A stretch of DNA of 64,000 nucleotides from Lepraria neglecta (lineage: Eukaryota > Ascomycota > Lecanoromycetes > Lecanorales > Stereocaulaceae). The stretch is taken from contig CM065649.1 in assembly GCA_033220425.1 (NCBI GenBank), positions 2,418,001-2,482,000 of the forward strand. The letters run 5' to 3'. The notes below the pieces were generated by a model, which saw only the letters and a program-made list of their open reading frames with translations, was not told the origin of the DNA and searched no databases. Of this stretch, positions 12,113 through 27,542 are shown piece after piece. The first letter of the stretch is position 1, and every line of letters starts with the position of its first letter. Made by a program: the position numbers and the translations under genes.

Positions 12113-13790
12113 CGTCAACTACAAAATGAAGTGTGCATCAAGATGCTGTCTCGGCTGGCTCGGGCTGGGAGAAGAAAGATGGAAACGGGGTCGGCCCGAG
12201 CCGTGTTGGCATGACAGAATCTTCTGAGCTTCAATCCCCCTCGATTGGGCACTATTGGGCTGTCACAATAAGCTGCTAGATAATCTGTAGTACATGCCGT
12301 AATGTTGGCTCGGGGAGGCTAAGACATACATGGTCTATGACTTTCAGCAGCAGCTTCATCACTGTGCTTGAGCATCGCAAAGACGAACCTCGGTTGACTC
12401 CCTTGACTGTTGAGACTAGGTATATCTTTGTAATTTCATCGACTTTACTTCCTATCAAGTATCTCTTACCACTTCGGGCATTATCGTCAGATCTGCCATG
12501 ATTCTGCCCCTGACTAACGCTGAATTGGTGCTTGACCGACACTAAAGGCCCCAAAATACAGGGGCGGTTCCGGCCGTGCATGCAGCTAAGTTTGAAGATA
12601 TGCACATCTGGAAGTTTTGCTTGCAAACACGTTCAATCTCGTTACGTTTCAAAACAAAGTCTGAAGTGGTAGACCAATCAACGAGGCCTCTGGAGATATT
12701 CGGCGCGTGCAGCACTCAAGCTTGTGTATGTATGTGTGTGGCGAAGATGAAGGCAATCTGCCGAGCATTGAACGGAGCTGAGAGCTAAGGCATATCAGCG
12801 ATTCCATTCGAACTCATGTTGCGTAGCCATATGCTTTCCCACTTGTGGTTTCTAACAGTTATCTGCATATCGTATGGTTGATATGTGTATCGTCGCATGA
12901 ACGAAGCCTCTCTAATGAACTCTGGCCTGCGGATCAGTTTCGCAGCCCTTCTGGCCTGTGGGCTTCCTAAAATAGTTGCAGTGCCTTCTCGTAGACTGGG
13001 GTGCCGCAGGCTTTGTGATCTATGTCTGCTGCTTGTGCGTTGTGCCAATACTCAGTTTCCTTCAATTTGCTACTACCCACCAACAAAGCTCAGAAGGACA
13101 ACTTCAGGTAGATTCAGAGCATTGGAAGCTAGAAACAAATACCGCACAGTCGGGCTTTCTCCGCACGTGCCACAGTAGCGGAGCTCTTCGCCACTATCCA
13201 AATCAATTACCTTCCCGTCCTGGGTCATCGCTTTGAACGAGTCCAGAACACGGCCATGTACCGTGCCTCTAGATTCTGGCAATAGCCGATATCCACCACA
13301 TGAACGCTACCTCTTTATCATGAGAATTTTGAAACGCACCTCCAAGATCCGAGTACCACGCTCATGCGATGGAATCCCCTGGTCGACTAATTTACGTGGC
13401 GTCCACTTCCAAGAGAGATATAGATCTGGCAGATGTGGATGGTTGTCTTTTGTGAATTCCTACCAACATGCCCAATGAAAGGTCTTGAGATAGCCAGTGG
13501 GACCTGCGCTGATCGGGACGGGACAGATTGACACTACTTTGGTAGTGATCATCTCGGTCACTTTCCCCTTGTGGCAAGGCTAATGGCAAGGCTACCTTCA
13601 TCCCCACACGTCTTTGATGGTTCCCCCACACCACTGAAGGAACAAGGAATCAGTTCGTGGAGGGCCATCCGAGCTTTTCGGTAACGCTTGGAAGCTGTGT
13701 CCAGGGGCAAAGCTGTTCTTTTGAATACTGAGGTCTCCCCAAAATTCTGCTGCTAGAGTTCTGTCGACATATCTCGAGTAAATCTGTACA
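12113..13790. other. Gene-poor stretch with only weak minus-strand reading frames
   Basis: No family is recognised here. On the minus strand, frames at about 13282-13073 (with a CGTCGES-like patch) and 13048-12785 (Arg-rich) look somewhat protein-like. The only intron I can place between exon-like pieces would be about 35 nt, shorter than any other intron in the window. They could be a small unannotated gene, a decayed gene, or chance. The proximal part near 13640-13790 is the promoter of the rhodopsin-domain gene. Confidence 0.3.
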
Positions 13791-15172
13791 ATGTCGTCCC
13801 CATTGGTCCCAACTCCTAGCGAAATTCGATACCAACTTGCGCATATTCATGACGACCGAGCAAGTCAGATTGTCATATCTCATGTCATATGTCTTCCGTT
13901 AGCCGCGATTGCAGTTGCCTTGAGGCTATTATCTCGACGGCTAAGCAAGTCGGGACGAATCAAAGCCGACGATTTCGTGATCATTGCTGCACTGGTAGGT
14001 TCATTATTGCGACTGCTACCGTCACAGTTGCGTTCTGTTCGCCTGAGCCGCTGAATGACTATTCGTCTTTACAGATTTTTGCTGCAGGGCAGGTGATGCT
14101 GGGTTTGCTGTGTGAGTTGTCACAACCAGATCCTACACTGTTGCATTGGGAAGCTTACGGAATCTCAGGTGTCCACTATGGAGGCGCTAGGCACGCAATC
14201 CTATTAGAACAGCCACAGATATTTGGCAAGGTACGAGCCCGTTATGCGGATCTGGTAGACGTGTACTCAATCGTCGAAATAGCTTGTGCTCGCCGACGAA
14301 CTGATCTACAATCCTGCTCTTGCCTCCGTTAAGATATCCATACTCCTAATGTACCGCCAACTCTTCCCGCACCCGCGATTCCGTATAGCTCTTTGGGCCG
14401 TGGGCGGCTTCATAACCTTCTACTGTCTACTCTCATTTACACTACTCCTCTTTCAATGTCGACCTATCCAAGGTGCTTGGAATCCCCACGTCGAAGCTAC
14501 CTGCATCCAATTCAACACTATGATTGTGGTAATGGGCTTGTTGAATGTTCTTACCGACATCACCACCTTTTGCCTTCCGATGCCTCTCTTGTGGCGCCTA
14601 CAAATCTCGACAGAACGCAAACTACAATTGATCAGCATGTTCATGATTGGCGGCTTGTGAGTGTGTCAGATTTGTTCGGATGTATGCCATACTGATGGGG
14701 CTGCAAGTGTCTGTATAGTCTCAATCATTCGCATACCTAAGATGTTTGATATATCATTGTCAGATGCGAGCTGTATATTGCCTTCCTCAGGATTCAATCG
14801 AATAACGCTTACAATTTTCTAGGGTCTAACGTTGAGCCATGTGTGTGGTCGGTGGTTGAGGTGTGTGTCGCCATCGTATGCGCGTGCCTGCCTACCTATC
14901 GCCCTCTCTTTGACCCAAAAGTTCGTCGCAACAAAAACCAAACTTCGGTTGTTGAGGTAGTCGATACGGGTCGCAGGCCGTTCTCGATGGAGAAGCCCTT
15001 TGGCAAAGGAAATCATTGCATAGTGTCTAAAGACGTCGAGCTGCTCCACTATCCTTCCTTGGCCATCGATGAACGCCAGATTCTAAACGAGAGCGCTCAA
15101 GCAGATCCTTGTAATAACTTCTTGACAGTGGTTCATGGCAATTGGCACGCAGAAACCTATGAAAGAGTCTGA
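13791..15172 (+). CDS. Rhodopsin-domain (Pth11-like) seven-helix membrane protein
   Basis: Integral membrane protein of the fungal rhodopsin-domain family (Pth11-related, often called GPCR-like, no proven ligand). Six exons: 13791-13994, 14075-14111, 14169-14230, 14283-14656, 14708-14772, 14823-15172, totalling 1092 nt or 363 aa, all GT-AG with introns of 50-80 nt. Landmarks are RLLSRR with KADDFVI after helix 1, HYGGARHA, SVKISILLMYRQLFPHPRFR, CRPIQGAWN, NVLTDITTFCLPMPLLWRLQ, SIIRIPKM and, after the last intron, SWSNVEP followed by CACLPTYRPL. These are the classic family landmarks. The C-terminal tail (about 100 aa) is soluble. There is no CFEM domain. Plasma-membrane surface sensing is inferred from the family only. 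Confidence 0.9.
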
Positions 15173-16339
15173 ACGGCGGAACGTCAACGGCTGAAGGTTG
15201 TTCAGGGGTCCCTTTAGCAAACGTGTCAAATCAATTTGTTCTCACTGTTTCCAAGAATAGGTGCCTTCACAGATAACAATGGATGATTGCAAGCCCTTAC
15301 ATGAATGAGGAACACTACAGTTACCTGCCTCTTCATCGTCCCGCCTTCCAGCCCAACTATGCACAGCAACCTTGCAAAACGTGAAGCCAATGTCTAGGAG
15401 AATACAGAATCCTATTGAAATATAGAAGGTAAAGGAGGTGCTTCACATTTCCTGTGTGTCGGTGCTTCACATCCCTCATCGGCCTTACCCTGACTTCTCG
15501 GCCTGGATCGCGACGCTGTCATCATTCGTTGTCCCACGCTTCAAAAACTTTGAGGGCTTCGAACATGAATGGCATTCGACTTACATCGTGGTGGGTTTTT
15601 TGGGTTGACACATGTTTTTGCCCGCTACGTTGGAAACAACTCCACAGGAGTGCCAATCTCGTTATTTCTTTCCAATGGAAGCTCGAGGCCGTCAAATCTC
15701 TGCTCCGGAGACCTGCCAATTACTCAGTTCCTTAGCGGATTAAAGCCAAACATTACAATACTTTCGCTTTAGAGACACGTGAATTGCTTTACCATTTGTG
15801 AAATCAAAACTCCAGAAGCATTGTATTGCTCCATTTCACAAGAAAATCTTGGAATTTCGCGGTCACTACAAGCGACAATTTCCCACATCGAAAGGTTCTC
15901 TATCAGACACTATCAAGATGTCAATACAGAACCAACTTCAGGCCATCGGTCTTACCTGCTGCTCTCTCTCTGCACAAAACCATCGCAACAAGTCGACGTC
16001 AAGTCTAACATATTCTTTCTGCACTCATAGCCATAGTCAATCCAAAATAAATCCAAAAAAGTAAAAAAAAATCAATAGATCAAACAGACAAGCGACCACA
16101 TTCTGACCCGAACCCTCGACATTAATTGGCAAAAGAATACAAGACTCCGCGGACATCAAATGGAATGCTGCTGCAGGTTCATTTGCTTCGCTATCGCTTG
16201 CTTTACTATCTTTACAATTCTCATTACACAAAAAAGACTTTCTCATCACGGAACCCACATTGCATGCATGCAGTATCTTCGCGAGCCCCTAGAGCCAACG
16301 CCGCATTCTTCCCCCCCCCTTTCTTCCAATCAAGCATCA
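15173..16339. other. Convergent 3' region between the rhodopsin-domain gene and mcm3
   Basis: About 1.17 kb between two convergent stops. It has an A-rich run near 16050-16080 and otherwise no open frame or repeat I can support. Confidence 0.5.
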
Positions 16340-19320
<2,981 letters not shown>

Positions 19321-22300
19321 GATGAGGCTCAAACGTATGAGGAATTCGTGGTGTTCTAGAGGACTTGTAGGAGTTCAGAAAATTGAAGAGTGTCGCGCTG
19401 CAAAAGACGCGTTCTTGGACCGCGTTACGCGTTAAGTGGTTACTTGATTGGGATAGCGTGCCAAGGAATCAACTCCGTCTCTCCGTCTACCACATCTCTC
19501 CAATTAAGGGCCTAGCCGACTCTACAAGCTCTTTTGATGGCGCTACTTGCAACGGTTCATGATTTACAATTCCTCTTCGAGTGGTATACGTCACTTTTGT
19601 CTTGCAGCGTTGAAGCACAGAGGACTGAACTATCCCGATGCCTCCGTTGCGGAGGAACACAACAAGCTTCCAAACAACTTGCACACGCGCTTGCTCAATT
19701 TGGGAGAAGAAGGTGGGATGCAAAGCGCAATAGCACTAAAACAGTCGCGCTGACACAAGGGAAAGAGTCAACGGCCAAGACTGTGGTCGTCTACGTATGT
19801 CATACTCAGGCTTCTCATGCATGAAGAATAACGTCGATGTCTATACCTGGACCTGAGTCCGAGCCTAATATCTAGACGTTGAAAGACCGTCGACATATGG
19901 GAATCGAGGTTCTAAAGGTTAAGGCACCGAATATTGGATATCCTAAAACCGTTGTACGAGGAGATATCAAGGCTGTGATATCACCAATTAGTGTATCGAC
20001 AGCCCGATGTATTTTGGGAAAGATGCGAAACAAGCTCATGCAAAGCCGCGTAAAACTTCTGAGAATGGCTAAGAAACGCTAGTCGATATGCAACGTTAAT
20101 GAAACTGTAAAGCCACTTCCCGATTAAGAATAGAGTTCATTCGTATATTCTACAGAACGAAATATTTCGAATCCGGAATGGAGCCAGTTGCATACACATC
20201 TGTGAATGACACATCTGAGATTGAATGATAGGTCAACGGAGCATATCGAGTTTAAAAACGCTCGAATAGGACTAGCGCATTTCTTCAAGGTCGCGATTGC
20301 TGTTTTTGTACGACTTTCCATAGTCAACACAAGTTCCTGCCTTGGAACTCCTTGCTTGAAATTCAATTCGCTTCACCTGTGGTCTGCGCTCATATCATAT
20401 CCAGTACGAGCAAGGTCCTTCAGACAGACACTTGCCACAACACACCATTGCAGCACTGCTAATGGCCAAATGCCCATAACCCGTTCGTTGACAAGGGTAG
20501 ATTCTCAAACCAAATACGAGAACCAGATCTTTGCTAATACGACAGTGACGCACAAACAAAGCGTGCATTGTGACACGTCTTGATTCAGAAAATCTATGCA
20601 GTGTTACACAGACCGCGAACCAGCATGAGGTGGCGTTGTCTGCATGTGGCAACAAGCATTAGCGAGACACCTCAGCAAGGACATCATCCTCTCGTCGAAA
20701 GCCTATACTGTACGACGCAAGCTCGCCTGCCTTCCGTGGACGCGAAGATGAATATTCAAACAGCAGCAGCGTCCCGAGGAAGCCGTTTTCGACCACATCA
20801 TTATATGTGGCAGCTCATTGCTCTCTTGATCCTCATTGGGGACTCGGACCGGAGCTGATGCGATATGAAACGGGTCGTTGCTGATATGTGAGCAACTCAT
20901 ACGAAGCGTTCTCCGACAAACATCCGTCAATTTTCGTTGCTGAGATGTTGCACAGACCAGAAGCAGAGATTCGTCAGCGTTATCTGCAGATCACAAGCCG
21001 CAATCATTATGGCCTCAGAAGCAACCAACTCCAACCTCTTGCAGTGAGCCGCTTCTGGCATGCATCTAGGGATATATCTCAGGACAAGTGTGCGGATAAA
21101 CAGTCCGAGGGTGAACGTGCCAGGCCGATGTGGAGTCCGGAGTGCAAAGGCGATTGGGCATGAGGACTTACTCTCATCGAGATTTGGTCATTGCCGATAT
21201 CGGAATATGAAACCATTTGCGCTGCAGTAAGAAACTCGGACCGAATTTCTTGTGGGTCTCGTCACAGGACATTCATTGGTCCAGCTGGGTATTTCATCAG
21301 CAGCTCGGATTTGGAGCGCCTCGAGTTGAGTTGCGGCTCAATTTTTTCTCCTACCGAATTCTGGGGAAAAGCTTGTGGCCAGACATGCAAGATATGGTTC
21401 AGGACATGGTTCAAAGACAATGGTCATTGGAGTGGCTGAGTCCCAGGCGCATGGCGTCTATGTTCCTGCAACGTATGCCAAGGCGGTACCTACAGAATGC
21501 CATGCATACCGAGTGCCGCAGCTTTGTCTGAGAATACAAAGTCAAAGATACACCAGGGAATACCAGAGAGTCAGAGCTGATGGAAAATGATAAGGCCTCG
21601 AGCCACCAGGAGAGGAAGTGTTTCAGCGTTTCCCGTGCCGGTGGCAGCCATGTTTCCCACAGTCTATTTTCAGCCTATGAAACAAACGGCTGCTATCTTT
21701 ACCTTCGCAGATCATCCGAGCTCGTTGTTTCGACACGGGACGGTCTCGGAGCCACTTCCAGGTTGCCGTTTTGTTAAGAGTGAACATATTGGGACGACCA
21801 GAGTAATTGCGCCCTTCAACGTTGTTGATTGTCTGATGTCACAGGTATTGCTGGCGTTCACGCCACAGAATCGGTCCGAAAGGCCAACGACCGTTTCTGC
21901 TTTGAGCAGAGGATTGCTTGCATACGAACAAGGGCAGGCAGATCTCGCCAAGCCCAGCGAATGAAATGGCGGCGGTTATAAGCGCAAACTAAGCTAAGGC
22001 GAAAGAAGAAAAGATCATTTCATCTAAGCTTTGCGCTCCAATCAATTACGTATTGAAAACGCCTCCAACCAGCAGATTGATTGTAATGGATGTCAAGCTG
22101 ACGAAATGATGAGCGGTCGTGACCAAGGTCCCGCGTCCCTGCGTCTTTGCTGGCTGCCACAATACGAGACAATCGGAGATGACACTAAGAATACGGGATA
22201 ATACCGGTGATCCGTAATATTCGTCAGATCTGGGGAACCAAGCAAATGTCAGAACTTAGGGAGGACAAGCAGAGACAACCCCCCCAAACACCTCACCTGG

Positions 22301-23386
22301 GAGCAAATCTCGATGAAGTGTCTGCGATGCGACCCGTCTCGACAAATTCAACGTATGGCCTCGGTTCTTCCGACATGAAGTTCCTGACAGCTGCGCAGGA
22401 TTGATGCGTCTAATTTGTTTTGCGAAAAATTAAGAATCTGCGTGAACTTGCGGAGGCATGGCGCGTGTCTCATGTGCGACATCTACTAGACTACCAAAGT
22501 GACCGCGAAGATGGTCCTTGAAGACGAGGAATCATAGTCGCTGAAGCTGGTAGAGTTCCAAATGGCTAAATACCAAGGCCATGTGGCGGCTGGGAAATGT
22601 TGGTCAGCGACATGGAAGAAGTCTGGCCCCCATAACGATTGGATATGCACAACAGAAGCTTGGATCTTGAACGAACAATTGGATGTACCAGTCACAGAGC
22701 ATTCGGTCCAGAACCGAAGATAGCGAGGAATCGCTAGTTCACTTCCAATTAGAGAACGAACTAGCCCTCTAGTGTGCCTCTAGAAGTGTGGCTACACCAC
22801 CAGAAGGACTCGTGGAACGATGCCCGCAGCTGTAACAAAAACGTCCCCTATCAATCCCGCAATCCACAGATCTTGCAGCATTTCCCCTCGAACCCTGGCG
22901 TCCGCTGTTATTTATATTCGTTGCATACGTAATTTACCGACACCATCGCTTGGACCAAGTCCCAATCTTCTTCCCCAATCCCTCTTCCTTCTCTCTCAGT
23001 ATGCTTCATATTCCTCGTCATCCTTGATGGTGTTTCGCTTTTTAAGTTCCCTTCTCGTTTGATGCGAAAGCCGTCACAACCTTGTTCATAGCCGCGCGAG
23101 CGCAGGCTGGTCTTAAGTATTCTCCGCAGAGGCATTTAGCCGTCCGTCTTACTTGAAATCGTTATATCCTTCCCTTCAAATCCGTTGCGGGATACCTTAT
23201 CTTCCAGCTAAGAGCCTCAATCCTCTTTCACAACTTCTTCGGAGCTGTGTCGCAGTCGAAGGACAATTGTCTAATCGACTGGAAGCATTACCGGCGCTCA
23301 TGAATCTTCGTTGCTGGCCTGGGCTTCACCATTCCTGATTACCCGCCGCCCTCTTCGCGAACACCGAATCCTCCGAACCATATAAA
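19321..23386. other. About 4 kb without a recognisable gene
   Basis: Only short unremarkable frames occur on either strand (the longest about 125 codons), none with a family motif. There is no tRNA, terminal repeat or transposase signature. The 3' part must hold the promoter of the DUF7703-like gene, and the 5' part the mcm3 promoter. It could contain non-coding transcripts or very degraded mobile DNA, but I see no positive evidence for either. Confidence 0.4.
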
Positions 23387-24868
23387 ATGGGTGTACCCGA
23401 AGGGACCACTGGGGCGGCCCTCCCATATAATAAGGGAGACTACATGGCCATAGCTGCCTTTACTGCTGTCGCGTGGTATAATGTCGCCGAACTCAACGTC
23501 CAGGTCTTCCTCACTTTCAAGCGACATCGGGGTCTTTACTTCTGGTCACTACTCATCTCCAGCTATGGATGCGTATTACATGCGCTTGGCTTCCTTCTCA
23601 AATTCTTTCAGCTTACCAAAAACGACTACGTCTCCGTTTCGATCATCACTGTTGGATGGTATTGCATGGTCACCGGTCAGGCAGTCGTCCTGTATTCAAG
23701 GCTCCATCTTGTTGTCAGAGAGCAAAGAATACTTCGAGGAATCCTCTCTATGATCATAGTCGACGCTGTCTGCTTCCACATACCAACCACCATACTCACT
23801 TATGGATGCAATTCGAAAGATTCGAACAAGTACACCCCTGCCTTCAACGTCGTTGAGAAGCTTCAGATGACTGCCTTCTGTATTCAAGAATTTATCATCT
23901 CCGGTGTCTACGTATGGTCGACCATCAGACTTCTAAAACCTGTCTACCACGGCCGAACGCGAAAGGTCATGACGCAGCTGATCTGGATCAACTTGATAAT
24001 CATCGCCATGGATGTTGTCCTGCTTGCAATGGAGTACTCAAATATCTACGAGATCGAGGCTACGTTAAAAGCGATGGTCTACAGCATAAAGCTGAAGCTT
24101 GAATTCGCCGTGCTCAACCAGCTGATGACCCTGGCCAACTCGTCTGTGAACAACCACCAACAGCTCCACATAGAGGACGGCGACAACGAGAAGCCAGTGA
24201 AACCACCCAATGGCCGCTCCAAGTCGACTGAGTACATCAGTAGCAAGTACCAGAAGCCAAGCAAAAAGCATAAACGGAATCCCGAAAGATCCGCACCTCC
24301 CATGATTCACAAAAGCTACTCCACATCTCGCATGCCAAGCCACACTCGGTCAGGTTCTTTCGGACCAAACAACAAAAGCCGCTTCAATTGGATACCGACC
24401 CTGGATCGCAACGCCGTCATCGAAACTAAGCATATAGAAAACTCTGAAACCCTCAACGTCTTTACCAACCCTGCAGCTTGCTTCAAGCCTGGCCGAAAAC
24501 GGCCGACAGGCTTACCTCCACATGATGGTCTAGGCGCCATCCCCGATTCCCCTGAACTTTCCCCACACGATGACAGAGAAGATTTAACTCCCAATCACCG
24601 TCGTGGCCGCCGTGCTCCACCACCTCCTAGTCTCGATCTTGACCAAGCTGTAATGCCGAATGGCCTGCTGCGAAGTACACGACCTAGCGTGAGTGATTGG
24701 GCTCATGGACCGGACAGCGAATCCAGCCCGAATAGCGAGGAGATTTCTCTCAATCCGTACGAGACGAGGTATGCGCCGCCTCAGAGCGCAGGGAGTGTTA
24801 GGTCAGGGAGAGAGATGGCCGCTAGGAGTAGGAGTATGGATTTCATGACCAGCGCGTTGCATCAATGA
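23387..24868 (+). CDS. Multi-pass membrane protein, DUF7703-like
   Basis: Intronless gene of 493 aa. The first 250 residues contain about seven hydrophobic helices with landmarks YNKGDY, AWYNVAELNVQVFLTFKRHRG, GFLLKFF, GWYCMVTGQAVVLYSRLHLV, FHIPTTIL and KLKLEFAVLNQLM. I recognise these as a large fungal family of unknown function (DUF7703, from memory). The C-terminal half is hydrophilic, Ser/Pro/Arg-rich and probably cytoplasmic, as in other fungal seven-helix proteins with regulatory tails. The start is the ATG at 23387, which places the first helix about 15 residues in. No function is assigned; a sensory role is only a guess. It has an unusually long gene-free upstream region. Confidence 0.87.
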   Translation: MGVPEGTTGAALPYNKGDYMAIAAFTAVAWYNVAELNVQVFLTFKRHRGLYFWSLLISSYGCVLHALGFLLKFFQLTKNDYVSVSIITVGWYCMVTGQAVVLYSRLHLVVREQRILRGILSMIIVDAVCFHIPTTILTYGCNSKDSNKYTPAFNVVEKLQMTAFCIQEFIISGVYVWSTIRLLKPVYHGRTRKVMTQLIWINLIIIAMDVVLLAMEYSNIYEIEATLKAMVYSIKLKLEFAVLNQLMTLANSSVNNHQQLHIEDGDNEKPVKPPNGRSKSTEYISSKYQKPSKKHKRNPERSAPPMIHKSYSTSRMPSHTRSGSFGPNNKSRFNWIPTLDRNAVIETKHIENSETLNVFTNPAACFKPGRKRPTGLPPHDGLGAIPDSPELSPHDDREDLTPNHRRGRRAPPPPSLDLDQAVMPNGLLRSTRPSVSDWAHGPDSESSPNSEEISLNPYETRYAPPQSAGSVRSGREMAARSRSMDFMTSALHQ

Positions 24869-25805
24869 GTATTTCGCGCTTATGCAACGATGACTACGTA
24901 CTGCCTGGTGTCATGGGAATTTTGGATAAGGATTGGGAGGTATTGGGATCTTGGGATGGAAAGGGCATGAAATAGGCATGGAGTATGGTACCCTCGCCCA
25001 TTGAGGCTTGAGTGGGGTTTCCTCCGCGGGTCTGTTTCGCATATGGAGATATATACTTCATGGCGCGGCTATCAATGCCACTGCTGAGTACATTGATCTC
25101 GATCGTATATAGCGTCACAAGCCATCTAATTCAAATTTGTACTAGCTGTAGATCTGTCAATTATGCTTCAAAACGTTTATTAATTAGGACTTGCCCTACC
25201 AGCAGTTTCCAACTATGCCGATACTTTACTCCGCCTACACCACCATCTCTCCACAGCTCTCACAGCATGCTCAGAAAGAGTTCGGAATATCCCGCATCTT
25301 TTGGTTTTTTGTACATTAAATGTCGCATGGCCAGGCAGGTGTTGTTTCACCATCAAAGTGGCAGCGCTTGATTTGGGGCTGGGGGCCTAAAAATAGGGCT
25401 GCCAAGCACACGAAGGATGGCAACCGTGCTGGCTTCTTCTAGCAACACGAGCTCTTCGTACAAGGGAGCGGGCTGTCTATTGCCCATCCTGGGGAAGCTC
25501 TCGATGAGTCTGCTAGGGAGTCAGGTGAGGCAGATACATAGGAGCATGGCGGAGCAGGCTGCTGCGACTATGCAGATCTTTCTGCCGTATTTTGATTTAG
25601 TTGAATTGACGCTCTTTACCATCTTCCTGGCCCTTTATATGTACGGATACTGTTCCTTCGTTTGGTTAAGCAGAGTCTGGACTATTCTGTTGGGATTCTT
25701 CAGCTTTTTTCTTGTCTCGTCTCTTCTACCCTCTTCAAGATTGAACGTACCTAGTACTCCTGCTCTCAATCTTCTAGCAGCTTCACGTATACACAGATCC
25801 TCGCT
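24869..25805. promoter_or_regulatory. Upstream region of the MARVEL-like gene, with a long upstream frame
   Basis: It contains the 3' end of the preceding transcript and the leader of the 25806 gene. An ATG-started frame of 166 codons (25417-25917) with hydrophobic stretches begins here and overlaps the first 112 bases of the MARVEL-like gene in another frame. It has no family resemblance and would act as an upstream open frame if it is in the message. Confidence 0.4.
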
Positions 25806-26851
25806 ATGGCGCGCCTCTCAAGAACAGCAATACACGCCGATGACCCCACCTACCTCTGGAAACTCATCCTCCGCATCCTCTCCATCCCCCTCTCCCTCGC
25901 CGCCATCGGCTGCATAGCCTGGGCCCTAAACCACGACAACTACTACGACTCCTACTCCTTCTACTTCTACGGCGGCGACTTCGTTTTCCTCCCCTGGATA
26001 CTCATCCCGCTTGGTCTCTCCGTGATCTGGAACGCCGCCAACATAGCCACCCTGCTGCTCAGGAACCGACCCATACATCCTGGCGCGAATGTAGGCTGTG
26101 ATTTGATACTTTGGTTGCTGTTTGCGGTGGCGGGGAGTTTTGCTGCTATTGGGGGCGCGACGTATCTCTATGGTGATTACTATGACAATAGCTATAACAA
26201 TAGTTATACGTGTGAGGAGTTTCAAGAGGATTGTGGGCCTCAGCCCGATTATGGCGCGTTGCAGCGTAAGGGCGTTGGTATTGAGGTGGGGGCGAGTTTG
26301 GGGTTTGTTGTTTTGTGAGTCTACGACACCATCTTTCCATCTCGAGAGCTGCATAAGTTGACTAGATGATTTGCAGACTATTCCATTTCGCCCTCTTCAT
26401 CTCCGCATGCCGCTACACGCACCAGCGCCGGCATCCAATGCACTCAGGCCCCTACGCCCGCGCACTCACCGAAGAAGCAACCGAAATAGCTAGAAAAATG
26501 ATAGCAGACATGACAGGTCCGAACGGCGGTTTTATCCCTATAAACCACCAGCAACAGCAGCCTTTACTCTACAATCAACAACAGCAGGGACAGGATAGGG
26601 ATCTGGAGATGCAGCAAGAACATCAAGAGTCCTATGCGATACAGCAACACAATACAGCGCAGGAGCAGAAGGAGCTGGGCATGGAAAGGAGGCATGAGCC
26701 GTTTAGTTCCTCGGGAAACAGCGATGCGAATATACCTATTGCGCCGCCGCCTGAGATTATGGTTGAGAGCCCATCGCCGTCGGAGACGCATCCTGCGTTT
26801 AGGGGTCAGGAGGGTAGGGAGAGGGATTACATTACTTATGCGCCTGTTTGA
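25806..26851 (+). CDS. Four-helix MARVEL-like membrane protein
   Basis: Two exons, 25806-26314 and 26377-26851, give 327 aa; the 62-nt intron splits a Leu codon. Four hydrophobic segments lie at about residues 20-42, 58-80, 95-120 and 158-182. A Tyr/Asp-rich loop sits between helices 1 and 2, and a loop with two Cys (TCEEFQEDC) between helices 3 and 4. The topology fits fungal MARVEL-like proteins. The tail is soluble and Gln-rich, with runs such as QQQQ and QQQQG near 26550-26590, then a Pro/Ser-rich end. The function is unknown; members of such families are often at the plasma membrane or eisosome. The ATG at 25806 is the first in frame. Confidence 0.8.
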
Positions 26852-27542
26852 ATGGCTTAAATATCATGAGCCATGATGGACAGAAATATGGGGGGAAAAA
26901 CGCCCGCTCTTGAGCCTTTCTTTCCTTCTGTACAGCGAGCATTTGGACGAAAAGCATAGCGAGCGTTGCATGGCATGCATCTTCCTATGATGCGAGTAGC
27001 GTAATTATGTGTTTTTCCCCACTGATATCAACCTCTGTGCCGTTTGTTCCCTCTCAGTGTGGGAAACAAAGGACAGCTTAGAGTGAAATACCATGCCTCG
27101 TGTATATGTGTGGGGGTGTGTGTGCTTGTCATCTAGACTCTAGCCAGCATATACATCTACAGCCTTGGTTCCGTTGAAAGGGCTTGTCAATTCCTATAGT
27201 CAACAATCGCAGAGTGAGAAGGAAACCCCATGGACATAGGTTCATCTGGTTGAGATGATAGCGTGGGTATTGGCTATCTGGTGCAAACGCAGCGCACACA
27301 TTTGAATTGATGAGGCGATATCAACTTTTGCATTCATCACAGACGGATCTCACCATACGAAGGTGATAGAAAGAATGTCCTTTCTGAATTGCCAGATTTC
27401 AGACCTATGCCGAAGGCACTGCCATCCAATTATTGATGCTAGATTTTTTCTACTGCGTTTGTCTTACGATCAGAAATCTACCAAGGTTTTCATGCTTGCA
27501 AATCATTTCTCGCAAGCGTCAACCGTTGTAAGAAATAGATCT
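26852..27542. other. Convergent 3' region
   Basis: About 690 bases between convergent stops. A short GT-rich patch (near 27100-27125) is the only compositional feature seen. Confidence 0.5.

Noticed and set aside
12785-13640. Possible minus-strand multi-exon gene
   Set aside because: Some frames look protein-like, but the only intron I can place between them is about 35 nt, no start exon was found, and no family is recognised. Left as an unassigned region.
20155-20175. TTCGAATCC, resembling a tRNA B box
   Set aside because: No A box at a suitable distance and no cloverleaf could be folded by eye. A similar GGTCGAATCCC near 39518 fails the same test.
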